Below, piece after piece: positions 40,098 to 52,055 of a DNA stretch of 64,000 nucleotides. The translations under genes were made by a program, and so were the position numbers. Under the pieces are notes generated by a model. It was not told the DNA's origin. It did not search any database and worked only from the letters and a program-made list of their open reading frames with translations. Positions within the stretch are counted from its first letter, which is position 1, and the number at the start of each line of letters is the position of its first letter. Origin of the DNA: Dioscorea cayenensis subsp. rotundata (taxonomy: Eukaryota; Streptophyta; Magnoliopsida; Dioscoreales; Dioscoreaceae); NCBI RefSeq assembly GCF_009730915.1, contig NC_052481.1, positions 22,332,233 to 22,396,232 on the forward strand, read 5' to 3'.

Positions 40098-40640
40098 CGA
40101 CTGTGATAGTCGATCATGGGAGTTTGATTATGGGCTTCATCTTTCCTTGAATAAATTTGAAGTTGTAATATTATTATTATCGTTTATTATTACAAATAAA
40201 GAGAGATGTTCAAGATGGTCGTTCGATTTTAGTTTTTCATTTTTTTATTTTGGAGTTTTTATTTATTTATTTTTTAATAAAGCTTTTTTTTAAAGGTTAC
40301 AAAAAAAAATAAGAAATGGAAAAATCCAAATCTGGATATTACCTTCAGAAAATGCTCATAATATATAATTCGCCTAGGATTACCACGTCTGAACTCCTGT
40401 ATCTAGTCTAAACTCTACAAAAAATGAAAAATAAAAACAATTTTTTTTAAAATAAATAATTTTTTTTATAGTTGATCACTTTTGTTTGTTCCTTAAATAT
40501 TAAGGTTAGACTTTAAATTTAATTAAGGTATTTAAGGTAGTTAATGGGTGTGAAGATTAAGTACAATATATACTCTACTTTGCTTTGAGACAGTGATCAC
40601 TATTATTTTATTTATTTATTTATTTTTAAAAAGGTGGATA
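40098..40640. other. 3' flank of dirigent copy 3
   Basis: The beginning resembles the 3' flanks of copies 1 and 2 (cttgaataaatttgaa, attattat). It then becomes AT-rich and ends in a TTTA-type repeat near 40605-40630 that may be the tail of the following retroelement-like relic. Confidence 0.5.
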
Positions 40641-43030
40641 AACCACATCTATTAGCAAAAAGAATAGAACAACAAAAAACAACATAGAATTGTCCACTAG
40701 CTATGGAACACCAAACACAAAATACAAAAAACAAAAGGAGACAAACCGTCTACACAAGGCTACTAAGGCCACACCAGGAGCCCACTAGTCAGCACTATGA
40801 TCCACAATTGCCTCAGAGGATGGCTCCTCCCCAGTCTCCTCGATCTGCAACTGCGTCAGAAAACTCCAAGCTCTGTCGCACAATCGACATAGATCCCTCC
40901 ATCTTCTCCTTAACACCATCAAGAGCCGCTTTCGAGCTCTCCCTGCCTGTTCCTTTCTTCTTAGATGATCGTGGTGGCTCGGCCACAAAACCCGCCTCCT
41001 CATTGAACCTAGAGGAAGGTTTCTTGTGCATCTCACTCTTCCTGGTACCTTGCAAATTTTCAGTAGGTCTCCCCTCTGAGCCCGAATGAAAACTTGACTT
41101 CAGTACCCTGAGGTTCCTTTCAAACTCAGAGAAAGAGTCATCCGATTCCACAATAACCTCTTGAGAATCCTTGACTAAAGAATGATCCTCCGGACTAACA
41201 GGATCCTTACCCCCTTCTGAAAGATTGTCCCCATTAGCAGACAGCGGAACACTATCCGGAATCATGGCCCAGGTACCCCCCATAAATTGCCACTTGAAAC
41301 CCACTGGAGGCTTCAAGGGTGGCAAAGAATTCTTGTTAAGATAAATATCAGATGAGAGAGCCAAATTCTCATTACTGGGCTCAGTAGAATCGGGCCCCAA
41401 ACACACCACATCATCCCTCATGGTCATGGGCCCAGCCCCAGCCCAAATTGGGTAGCAGGGTGCACCGGGCCAACCATATCCAGGCCCAGAACCTAGCCCA
41501 AGCCATTATTCGAGATCAACGGGTCATTGATGCAGTGGTATACTCGAACTGTTGATTCAGCATCGAATACCCAAGATCAAGTCTTTCAAAAACTCGTTGA
41601 TCAAAGATAACCGGGGAATTGGAAAAAGAGAGTAAATTTTTATTACTCAAGAGAATAACTATTACAAAACTGATCGTACTCTCGCCCATAGGCTTACATT
41701 AAATAGGAAAAATCAAAGATATGAAAATAATCCTAAAAGCGGAGATAATTCGAAAAATATACCAAAAATGGTAAATTTTTCAAATACGTCAAGAAATAAA
41801 AGAGTTAACAAAAATAAATGCTAACGCCATAAACGAGCTACAAATCGTAGATTTCAGCCAAATTAATAACGAAATCAATTATTACTAAAAATAGCAAAAA
41901 TCGGGGTTTTGAGGCCTAAACGATGGAATTTGGCCAAAATCATGCATGACTCACGAGTTTGCATAGCAAACCGTGACTTGTGTTCGTTGGCCCGTTTCCC
42001 ATCAGACTAGGCCCAAGAAACCCAAAAACTCCACCGCCCGGCGAATTACTAAAATACCCTTTAGTCACTTCGAGTCCCACTTCCGCATGAACTCACATGC
42101 CATATCCTCAATACGGCCCGCATCAGTCATCCTCTACTGCCTTGGGATCAGCCGCGATCTTAGCAATCAAAACCTCGGATAGGTCAGTCATCTCCACGTG
42201 GGCAGCTGCTACCTCTCTCCCGACAACCTCAAATGTCAGAGCCTCAACCTTTGTCACCCCGCCGCGTGTCAAAATCTTCACCCCAGGAGACGGATCATTC
42301 CTTCGCTCTACACGTTGCCATCTAGAGCCATGCACAGTCTGAGAGGCCTTACCCTGATGCCGACCCTGCTCGGAAGACCGAGACACCGTAGACCCTATGT
42401 TTCTTCTCATGATCTTTGGGTGACCAACGGTCCGCGTAGGTCGCCGGTCGGGGAAGCACCGCTCAACCACCGAAACAGGATCCCCAGCGCGAATACTCGC
42501 CACCACTTTATGGGAGCAACGCTCAAACTCCGAGTCACAACGGTCCCCCCTGGTAACCTTATGCCCGGTCATTGGCACCGAAGGCACCTCACCCTTCGTC
42601 CTAAGCTTGCCCTTCTCCTTCATCGGGATGTTGTGAGTGCACCGGCCTCCCACCAGCATCTGCATCTCAGCCACCTCATCCACAACGGTCAGGACGTAGC
42701 GTCCCATGTCTCTGCGAAACTTCGGGAAAGCACCCTTGCATGTACGCCATGATAAGAACCTGGTACTTCCTTATTCCAAGGCTGCATTCCACCTCCATAG
42801 GCAGCTCAGTTCCCCTCCGACGCCGGATCAAGGCAGTAATAAATTTCTTATGGGGGACCGTCGCATGAGAAAGAATAACAAGCTCTCCTACCGGCCTTAG
42901 GACCTCCACAATGACCTCCCAGCACCATGCATGTAGAGGTAGATTCCAGATCAGAGCCCAATGCCCCTCCCCAGCAGCACGGCCTTCAGCCCCCAGCTCC
43001 GCAGACCACGATGCGACCCTAAGAGAGTTT
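40640..43030 (-). mobile_element. Plant retroelement-like relic with a DUF4283-type ORF, split by a solo LTR
   Basis: Higher GC than the surroundings, with coding-like sequence on the minus strand. Near 42990-42680 it reads NLPLHAWCWEVIVEVLRPVG and IRRRRGTELPMEVECSLGIR, typical of the DUF4283-containing first ORF of plant retroelements, usually LINE-type. Hydrophilic sequence continues to 40813. No reverse transcriptase was seen. The relic is broken and is interrupted by a separate solo LTR at 41528-42125. Family assignment is from memory and tentative. It is an old, non-functional copy. Confidence 0.55.
41528..42125 (-). mobile_element. Solo LTR inside the DUF4283-type relic
   Basis: Ends TGATGC..GCATCA, flanked by a perfect 5-bp target duplication GTCAT (41523-41527 and 42126-42130). 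Length is 598 bp. Promoter-like and AATAAA-like signals sit on the minus strand, so that is its probable orientation. It is nested in the older relic and therefore younger than it. Confidence 0.85.
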
Positions 43031-43055
43031 TAGATGGAATGCATTCACCTGTTTT

Positions 43056-43394
43056 TCTTCTAATAGCAACCACAAACCCATCCATTAATCAAGGTGGGGG
43101 CCATTTTGGCAAAAGACAACAATAAACAACCAACTAAAGAGGAAAACTCCAAACCTTTGCATTAAACTATCCACTTCCTAAACTATATATAAGACAAGGT
43201 AAATAACATGACTAAAGGCAAAGAAATAGAGAGATAAGATCAACAACAAAAGAATGGATACTGGAAACCTTCTTCTTCATCATCTTAATGCTTCTCTTTG
43301 TTCTACCTCTAGTTTCACAAGGCCATGGCCATTTTTCCTTTGGCAAAGAGAAGGTCACACACCTTCACTTCTTCTACCAAGAAAACCTTACTGG
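43056..43394 (+). pseudogene. Dirigent copy 4: promoter and 5' stump
   Basis: 43056-43238 matches the upstream regions of the other copies, including ctatatataagacaagg and gactaaaggcaaag. At the position of the start codon (43239-43241) ATG has become ATC. The signal-peptide region is recognisable but shifted in frame relative to the intact copy, then gaaggtcacacaccttcact and cttctaccaagaaaacctta follow before homology stops near 43394. The rest of the gene is absent. An open frame from 43254 is not the dirigent frame throughout. Confidence 0.82.
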
Positions 43395-44078
43395 TTTCCA
43401 AGTTGGCCCTGCGGACACGGCCCACTAGCTCAGGGCACACCCGCAAACTGACAAGCTGGGACAGAAACTGCTAGTTCATGGGCCGGCCTATGGTCTTGTA
43501 ATTTTAAATAAAATTATAAAATATAATTTTAGAAAATAATAGAAATGCAAAAAAATTAATAATAATAAAATAATTTGGCTATGCGTATTTTTTATATGTA
43601 ATTGTCATGTCTTTTTCTTTAGGTTAGCCGGTGTGGAACTAAATTTAAATATTACACGGCTTATTTATTATTAATATGTTTTCATAAAGATATAATATAA
43701 ATAAAAAAAAATTAATTGTTGGGGTGACAATGGTAATACTGTTATAAGAATGTAGAATCTTGTAACCTTACTTTTTTTTCCATGTTTAAAATTCAAAATT
43801 ATTTAAGATAATTTCAATTAAATCATAATAATTAAAAATTTTCATTTATTAATTTTTTTAAACCATTGTTATTTTTTTTCAAAAATCAAATATAATTTTT
43901 TAGAAATTAAAAAAATATTTTTAACATAATTTCATATTAATCGCAATAATTAAAAATTATAGTTATCAATTTATAAATACTTATTACGGAATGTTTTTTC
44001 TAATATTTTCAAAACCGGATTTTAGTTAACAACGGGTTAAATGTAAATCTCTTAGAATCAATCGATTAAAAGAGATCT
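43395..44078. other. Intergenic, AT-rich
   Basis: A GC-rich patch at 43400-43490 borders the dirigent stump and may mark a rearrangement point. Strongly AT-rich DNA follows. No gene was seen. Confidence 0.5.
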
Positions 44079-45207
44079 TTTATGGGGGTGAGAATTGAAG
44101 AGTTATTATTAAATGAAAAATTTTTATTATCTTTTAAAAAAACTTTTAAATATTGAAATGATAAATCTAAAATTTTTTAAAATAATAATATTTCTTTTTT
44201 AATGAGATAGTTATTACCATTATCTTATAGTGAATATTTTTGTCCTAATTTAGACTTCTTTCAATAAAATATATATATTGGCATAGTGAAAATGGGTAAA
44301 AGATTTACAAAAATTATAAATACGGTGAAAACTTCCTTATCAATTTAAAAAAACAAATTTAGGTTAATTATTTATTAATCAAAATTTTAAAGAATATTAT
44401 AATTTTAATTTAATAATTCTTTGAAAATACACAAAATTTTAAAGTTTATGGTCTTAAATTAACAATATATTTATACTTGTGTACATTATTGAAATTTAAG
44501 TCTTTTTGCATAATGATATTTTTCTATATAAATAATTTGGTATAAATTCTATTCCTTTTAAATAATATTTATAAAAATAATGGATTGTAATCATAAATAA
44601 TAATAATAATATTTGCTAATAATCTAACACCAATCATTTGTAGTTTATGGGGTGAGAATTGAAGAGTTCTTATTAAATGAAAATTTTATTATTCTTTAAA
44701 AAGTATTTAAATATTGAAATGATAAATCTAAAAAATTTTAAAATAATAATAGTTCTTTTTTAATGAAATAGTTATTACCATTATCTTATAGTGAATATTT
44801 TTGCCCTAATTTAGACTTCTTTCAATAAAATATATATATTGTCATAGTGAAGATGGTTAAAAAATTTATAATTAAAAAAAATTATAAATACAGTGAAAAC
44901 TTCCTTATCAATTTAAAAAAAATTTAGGTTAATTATTTATTAATCAAAATTTTAAAGTATATTATGATTTTAATTTAATAATTCTTTGAAAATACACAAA
45001 ATTTTAAAGTTTATGGTCTTAAATTAACAATATATTTATACTTGTGTACATCATTGAAATTATGTTGTTTTTCATAACGATATTTTTCTATATAAATAAT
45101 TTGGTATAAATTCTATTCCTTTTAAATAATATTTATAAAAATAATGGATTGTAATAATAAATAATAATAATAATATTTGCTAATAATCTAACACCAATCA
45201 TTTGTAG
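44079..45207. repeat. Tandem duplication of a 564-565 bp AT-rich unit
   Basis: Copy 1 is 44079-44642 and copy 2 is 44643-45207. Both run from tttatgggg(g)tgagaattg to caccaatcatttgtag with few differences. The high similarity of non-coding DNA implies a recent event. It lies 270 bp from the third gap. Confidence 0.9.
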
Positions 45208-45476
45208 TTTAATTGATTAGAACTTCTCAACACTACAAAGTGGTCTTGGTTCAGACAGATTAACTTGAGAGGTGTTGCTCTTGGAAAAACCCGCAACTGA
45301 AAATATTATCATGCGTGCTGACTACAGGTTACCAGTCTGATCCGTCAGGCCAGCTGGTATGAAGAGTTTGGCTTGGAGAATTAAACTTTGGCATGTACCT
45401 CCTCTAATCCATCAAAAGTAAAACCGAAATCTATTTAAGCCTATTATTAATATTTTCTTCTTTTTTTCATCTAGGA

Positions 45477-46476
45477 NNNNNNNNNNNNNNNNNNNNNNNN
45501 NNNNNNNNNNNNNNNNNNNNNNNNNNNNNNNNNNNNNNNNNNNNNNNNNNNNNNNNNNNNNNNNNNNNNNNNNNNNNNNNNNNNNNNNNNNNNNNNNNNN
45601 NNNNNNNNNNNNNNNNNNNNNNNNNNNNNNNNNNNNNNNNNNNNNNNNNNNNNNNNNNNNNNNNNNNNNNNNNNNNNNNNNNNNNNNNNNNNNNNNNNNN
45701 NNNNNNNNNNNNNNNNNNNNNNNNNNNNNNNNNNNNNNNNNNNNNNNNNNNNNNNNNNNNNNNNNNNNNNNNNNNNNNNNNNNNNNNNNNNNNNNNNNNN
45801 NNNNNNNNNNNNNNNNNNNNNNNNNNNNNNNNNNNNNNNNNNNNNNNNNNNNNNNNNNNNNNNNNNNNNNNNNNNNNNNNNNNNNNNNNNNNNNNNNNNN
45901 NNNNNNNNNNNNNNNNNNNNNNNNNNNNNNNNNNNNNNNNNNNNNNNNNNNNNNNNNNNNNNNNNNNNNNNNNNNNNNNNNNNNNNNNNNNNNNNNNNNN
46001 NNNNNNNNNNNNNNNNNNNNNNNNNNNNNNNNNNNNNNNNNNNNNNNNNNNNNNNNNNNNNNNNNNNNNNNNNNNNNNNNNNNNNNNNNNNNNNNNNNNN
46101 NNNNNNNNNNNNNNNNNNNNNNNNNNNNNNNNNNNNNNNNNNNNNNNNNNNNNNNNNNNNNNNNNNNNNNNNNNNNNNNNNNNNNNNNNNNNNNNNNNNN
46201 NNNNNNNNNNNNNNNNNNNNNNNNNNNNNNNNNNNNNNNNNNNNNNNNNNNNNNNNNNNNNNNNNNNNNNNNNNNNNNNNNNNNNNNNNNNNNNNNNNNN
46301 NNNNNNNNNNNNNNNNNNNNNNNNNNNNNNNNNNNNNNNNNNNNNNNNNNNNNNNNNNNNNNNNNNNNNNNNNNNNNNNNNNNNNNNNNNNNNNNNNNNN
46401 NNNNNNNNNNNNNNNNNNNNNNNNNNNNNNNNNNNNNNNNNNNNNNNNNNNNNNNNNNNNNNNNNNNNNNNNNNNN
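45477..46476. other. Assembly gap (1000 N)
   Basis: Exactly 1000 N, a placeholder. A tandem duplication sits just upstream. Confidence 0.99.
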
Positions 46477-47330
46477 GTGGAAATTTTTTTCTTTACTTTG
46501 TTTTCTTCCACTGGTTCTCTGTTTGGAACTTTATTGAAATGATTTTTTTTCTTTACTATGTGATATAGCATTATATATATATATATATATTCATGCTTAT
46601 TTATTATGTTGAAATGATGTTTTTTTAGATGCTATCATAATAAGATTACGGAAAAAAATTTGCCGATCTATGTTGAATTTACATTAATAACAAATGTTTC
46701 TTGTGTAAAGGCGAGGGTTGTTTCTGTCCAAGTTGATTTCAATTAGATCAAGATTGTGGCTTTTTTATTGTGGTTGTCACCACTTTAGTTTTTCTTTATA
46801 AATTTGAGTGGAATACTTTATTGTTCTTTACAATATGAGCTTAACATGAACGAGCCCTTACCGAGCCGAACACCGAGCCGCACACGAACGGCTTGGCTCA
46901 AATACACCCCTACCTGCCATCATATCATGAGTGCCCTATTTAACATATTCACAAAAATAAGAAAAATTAGTAAAATTAAAAATTTCATACACATTTAGTT
47001 CACATTTCCCATTTTGATCAATTTTCTCTCCATCTATTAAAGTTATGATTTAAGATTAGGTGACATGAAGAATGATGCTTGTAAAGACTTTGATAAAGTT
47101 AAATTTGAAAACTTACTCCTTAAATTAGATATATGGACAAATAATTTGGGAGATGAAAACATTCTAAAGTGAACATTTATGATGGAATAGAGGGAGTATT
47201 AATTATGTACTGCATGTAACTCAGTGTTCTCTCGATCAAATGAAATAGATTTTTTTAATTCTAAAAATTAATTAAAAAATTAAAATAATAATAATAATAA
47301 TATTTATATATATTATATAGTATGAATATT
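46477..47330. other. Intergenic, AT-rich
   Basis: A TA microsatellite lies near 46573-46590. A lone Stowaway-like right end (gaatagagggagta, 47186-47199) has no clear left partner. No gene was seen. Confidence 0.45.
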
Positions 47331-47334
47331 CTCA

Positions 47335-47786
47335 CTGTCTCAAAGTGGAGAGATTAAAGTATTTGACTTTCATGCTAGAGGTTGAAAGTTCAATTTCCTC
47401 CTAATATATGATTGTGACTCAAATAATGTGATCGCTTGCAATAGTCTATTCACGTTATCAAATATTATTTATATATATATATGAGCTTGTGTCTCTTAGG
47501 AGTCTCCTAGAGTCATTAAATGTTAATACAATGGCTCCCTTTGAGGATTCAATCCCCTCTTGAGGTCGAAGGCTCAACTCCCTCTCAATACATAATTGTG
47601 ACTCAAATAATGTGATCGTTGCAATAGCCCTGTTCACGTTATCAAATATGATATATATATATATATATATATGAGCTTGTGTTTCATGAGGATGTCTCCT
47701 ACAGTCGTTAAATGCTAATCCAATGGCTCCCTTTGAGGATTCAACTCCCTCCCGAGAATGAAGATTTAGCTCTCTCCCAATATATG
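47335..47786 (+). repeat. SINE-like tandem units, about 185-193 bp
   Basis: The first unit contains tRNA-like sequence (agtatttgactttcatgcta then gaggttgaaagttcaattt). The blocks attgtgactcaaataatgtg and caatggctccctttgagga recur at 47409/47592 and 47530/47723. A third unit is cut at 47786 by the solo LTR and resumes at 50732. This looks like a tandem array derived from a SINE. Confidence 0.6.
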
Positions 47787-50731
47787 TGTAATACCATGAA
47801 CCTTTGGATAATTACTGGAAAAATATATTTATGGTATTACTACAGTTGCAGTAAGATTTTTCTACAGAGTAATCTTGTTGAGAAACCCCAAGTGGAAAGA
47901 ATAAGGACCTAAGTGTAAAAGTTTTTAAAAGATTTTGGGTTAAAGAGTAATAGAAAAAGGATTGATATAAAATATTTCTGAAAATAAAGGACTGAAAGGT
48001 AAGATGGAGGGATCTTTTTGAAATGTTGTGTTATAATCCAGGGACCATTGGATAATTTAAAAGGACCTTTTAAGAATACTATTTCATAATTCAAGGACCA
48101 TTTGGGAGTTTTTCAGGGACTGTTTTGTAAGAAATTATGTTTTCAGGGACTAAAAGTGAATTTCGGCTGAAAACTTAAGTTGGAGAAAACTCTAGATTTT
48201 GATGGTTCATCTTCTTCTCCATCTTTGTGCTACAGTACCCGAGAGAGAGGATGAAGAAATGAGAGGAAAATAGGATATTTGAGGTGGAGAACTTGGAGAT
48301 CGCCGGAGAGAGTTCGCCGGAGTCCTTGGTAAGGTTTATTTTGGTTTAAATGATGTATAAATTTTAATTAAAAAGCTTGAGCAACCATGCTAAATTTTTA
48401 GCTTGTTTTTTATGAGTTTAGTTTGGTTTTGAATGGTAAAAGCATGGTTTATTGTTGATTGATGTTGAATACTTGAAGTTGTTTTGGAAAAACCCTTGTA
48501 TTTGTGATGAAATTCCTTGAAAATGGAGGATGAGATTTTTCGGTTTCTATGTAGCAATTCTTGTAGCACCGAGATTAGGGTTTAGTTTAGTTAATTAAGT
48601 TGATGATTATGATGATTAAGGTGTTAATGATGATGGTTGGATTGGAATTGGTTGGGTTTAGCCAAATTGATTTGGTTGAGTTGAATTGAATTGATTGAGT
48701 TGAGTTTGATTTGGTTTAACCAGAGTTCATTTAATTGAATTGGAATTGGGTTTGGATGAGAATTGAAGTGGTTGGGTTTAATTGAATTGATCAGTGCCCG
48801 GTTTGATCAAATCGAGTTGAGTGTGGTTGGACTTGAATGGTTTTGGTTGAATTAAATTGGTTGAAGTTGATTTGGGTTTTGGTTTTAGATGTTGGGCTAA
48901 AGGTTTGGGCTGAACCAATTGGAAGAGAATGGGTTCGGTTGAACCAAGCTGGTTCAACAGAATTTGTATAAGAATTAAGTTGGTTCAAGGCTAGTGGGTT
49001 TAATTAAACCTGATTCAGTGAATTTGAGCTTGGTTCGAGTGGAATTGAGGTTGGTTCGAGTTGGTTCGAGAATGGTCAGCCCAAATTGAGTTGACTTAAG
49101 TGCAATTGGAGACCAGGTTTGATTATGCGAGGTCGAGGTTTGAGCCGATTGGAGTGAGTGGGCCCAATAGAGGTTGATTATTATTTTTTTGTATTTTTCT
49201 TTTGAGTTTAAATATGTTATTTATTTTTTTATTATATTATTCTATTAGGTGTTGTTCAGTCTTGGGAGGGAGTTCCAGGTCTAGCAAGGAACCCAAGGAC
49301 ACCAGGTGAGTTGGTAGTGGCTATTATTTTAAATAAATAAATTATTATTATTATTTTGAAATAATTGTTTAATGACTAGTATTTTGGAAATAAATGTTTA
49401 AGTATTTCATTTTATCATGTTTAATTGCGTATAAGTTCGAAATATACTTATATTTATTTTCCTATGATGTGCCATGATAACCGTATTGATACATCAGTTT
49501 TGTATAATTATACATATTTGTGAATAGTGAAAATACATGTATATGTGATTTAATTATTCAATTCATGTATTTATTTTTGGATGGGTACATATGCTGCTTT
49601 GATTTGGAATGATTTGTGAAATCATGTGCGCGTATTAAAATGTTTTTACCGACAATATTTGTGGAACTGGTTTTCATTCCTGGTATAGGAATGGTATTAT
49701 GGATCTTTACTGTTATTATACATTGTTATACTTTTGGCATTGGCTTTGTGGAAAATAATGTTTATTTCCGTGATGTGAATACTTGTCCTGGAAAAGGATC
49801 ACGTGTTATGATTTATCTGACGGATGGTATTATTCATGTATTTACTTGATGGTTTTGATGGTGACGGGCTGAGGCCCGACTCTGCCGATAGTGGGTCCCA
49901 CACGGGCACCCTTTAGAGGTGGCGTGGTGGACTGAGTATTGATTTCTACGAGGGCGGTTCGGGTGGGAGGCGGAGGCCACGACTGGATATTCATCGGGTG
50001 GCCAGGGGGTCGCCGATCGGTGAGCCAGATGGGTCAAACGTTAGGGACATGAGTTCCTTGGCGGCTCGAACCTAGCCCGTGACGCGGCGAAGGTTTAGAG
50101 AGTTTTCTGAACTCATGTTATCTTTGGGTGAGTGTTGGGTATTGCTTTATTTTGAATTTGAAATTTATGTTATTTTTGAATTGTGATGATGGCAGTCTCT
50201 CACAAAAATTTGTGTTTTCGAGAAAATCAAATTGATGTTGATTTATGTTGAATTTATGTTTCAAAAGTTCTCTAAAGATTGTATTTTTGCTAAAATTCAG
50301 GTATTTTTGGAAAAGTTGGAAAAATTATTTGAGCGGTTGGTATTTATATACTTTATATCTATCGTATTTAAAGTCTTTTGAAATTATTAAGCCACTCTGA
50401 AGCCAATGAATGTCTTTGTAGTTGCGGGAGCAGGGGACCCTAGATTGCCTGATCGAGTATAGAGCTAGTCAGGGTTGAGTCCATGACTGCAGTGGGACCC
50501 ATATCTTTCTTTCTATTTATTGGTGTCGTGATCTTGTAGCGGTTGTACCCGTAAATTTGAGTTATTGTATTCATGGTATTTATGTATTTGAGCATGAGTT
50601 GGTGTAAAGTTGTAAATTGTGATTTGTAGGTCGATTTAGTTTTAAAAAGCAGGTGTTAGTTTCAGGTTAAAAGAGAATTTTTAGCGATGGAGTCTAGCAT
50701 TTCACTCCGATTAGAAGGGGTGAGTGTGACA
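47787..50731. mobile_element. Large solo LTR (2945 bp), probably Ty3/gypsy Del/Tekay type
   Basis: Starts TGTAATACC and ends GGTGAGTGTGACA, flanked by a perfect 5-bp target duplication ATATG (47782-47786 and 50732-50736). The rejoined flank matches another unit of the host array (taatatatgattgtgactc at 47394). No internal coding region or second LTR was seen. It contains a low-complexity ttgg/gaattg tract at 48640-49080. Long LTRs with TGTAA..GACA-type ends are typical of plant Del/Tekay chromoviruses; the family call is inference. Probably a young insertion. Confidence 0.8.
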
Positions 50732-50736
50732 ATATG

Positions 50737-51773
50737 ATTGTGACTCAAATAAGCTCTCTTTGAGGATTCACCCCCAATACCAGCCCCATCCAATCCATTA
50801 TTGTGCTTTTTCCCCTCTCTTATTATCTCTCTTATTTTTTATCATTTACTAACATCCTTAAATAACTTTATATATATATATATATATATATCTAATTTTT
50901 CTCAGGAGGAGTTGGAAGCTCCTCTAACTCAACATCCAATGTTGGCTGATACAGCAAGAGGATGGCCTTGAGAAAGAGAGAGGCATGCTGCATGCATGGT
51001 TGCTTGGGAGGAGGGGCTTTGAACAGAGTTCAGCTTGTCTGTTTCTTAACTCATTCTTGTGCTTGTGGTGGCCCATACACACCACCCCATGTCACAATCT
51101 TACCAAGTCACTCTCTTCCTCTTGTACTCAAATTTTTATCCATATCCTCCCTCCTCCTCCGTCACATGGCTCCCCTCCCCTTTCCCCCCTGACAATGACC
51201 AGTTTTACACCTTCCAATTCAACTTGTTATTTTTTTTATTAAATAAATTCTTTTTTTTCTTTAAACCTATTGCTTCTTTTTCTTAATTTGCTCATCTGAT
51301 TTATATCTATAATAATTTTTTAATCTATTTCTTTCATGTAGTATGTAAGTTTGTTTTTCAGTTGTTTTCTCACTTTTCTCTTCTCTGTAATTTTTGTAAA
51401 TTATTGTTAATATTTTTTTTTATAGACATAACAATCCAACTTTGCATAATAAGATTGTTATAACAAGTGCCAATATGCTAATTATTTTTAATTTTAAATA
51501 ACATTAAAATCTTTTTTTTTTTGTAATACAATATTAATTTAATAAAGATAAAATAAGAATTCTCTAATATAAAATTCAGCTCTCTTGTAATCTTTCATCC
51601 ACACAAACACGCACTCACACTCTTGGAAAATTTTGTTGTATAGGTTACATTTCCTGGGGCTTATGTTAAACCCTCCATTCCAATCCAATTTTAATTTTCA
51701 AAATATATAAAAAATTAATTTTAAAAATAATATATATATATATATATATTTTTTTGAAAAAGTTTCTATGACA
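50737..51773. other. Intergenic
   Basis: The end of the interrupted SINE-like unit, a TA run near 50871-50890, then a more GC-rich stretch at 50930-51200 with short open frames (for example one starting at 50962) that I could not match to any family. AT-rich DNA follows. Confidence 0.4.
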
Positions 51774-51775
51774 TA

Positions 51776-52053
51776 CTCCCTCCAATTTTTTTACTTGTGA
51801 CGTTTTTGAGTCTGCTTTTTGTCTTTTTACATCGCATTGAAATTTTTATGTGACATTAGATATCAAATTTCACCTTTTTAATTTAATGTATTTATGCAAT
51901 TTCAATATATACTCTATCAGTGGAGTTTTAAATAGAAGTAGTTTTGAAAAGTAATGAAAATTTTTATAAAATATAAGTAACAAACTAATTTTAACCAATT
52001 TTTTAATTAGTGTGAATTAAATATATATGATAAGTAAAAAAGAACGGAGGGAG
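51776..52053. mobile_element. Stowaway-type MITE (Tc1/mariner)
   Basis: The left end CTCCCTCCAATTTTTTTACT and the right end AACGGAGGGAG are inverted repeats flanked by TA on both sides (51774-51775 and 52054-52055). Length is 278 bp and it is AT-rich with no transposase, as is standard for Stowaway elements. Confidence 0.85.
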
Positions 52054-52055
52054 TA

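Noticed and set aside
42123-42752. Overlapping frames on both strands as possible host genes
   Set aside because: The minus-strand sequence fits a retroelement ORF and the plus-strand frames are shadows; treated as one fossil.
50962-51192. 76-codon Cys/His-containing frame as a small secreted peptide
   Set aside because: No signal peptide, no recognised family, several overlapping frames; insufficient support.
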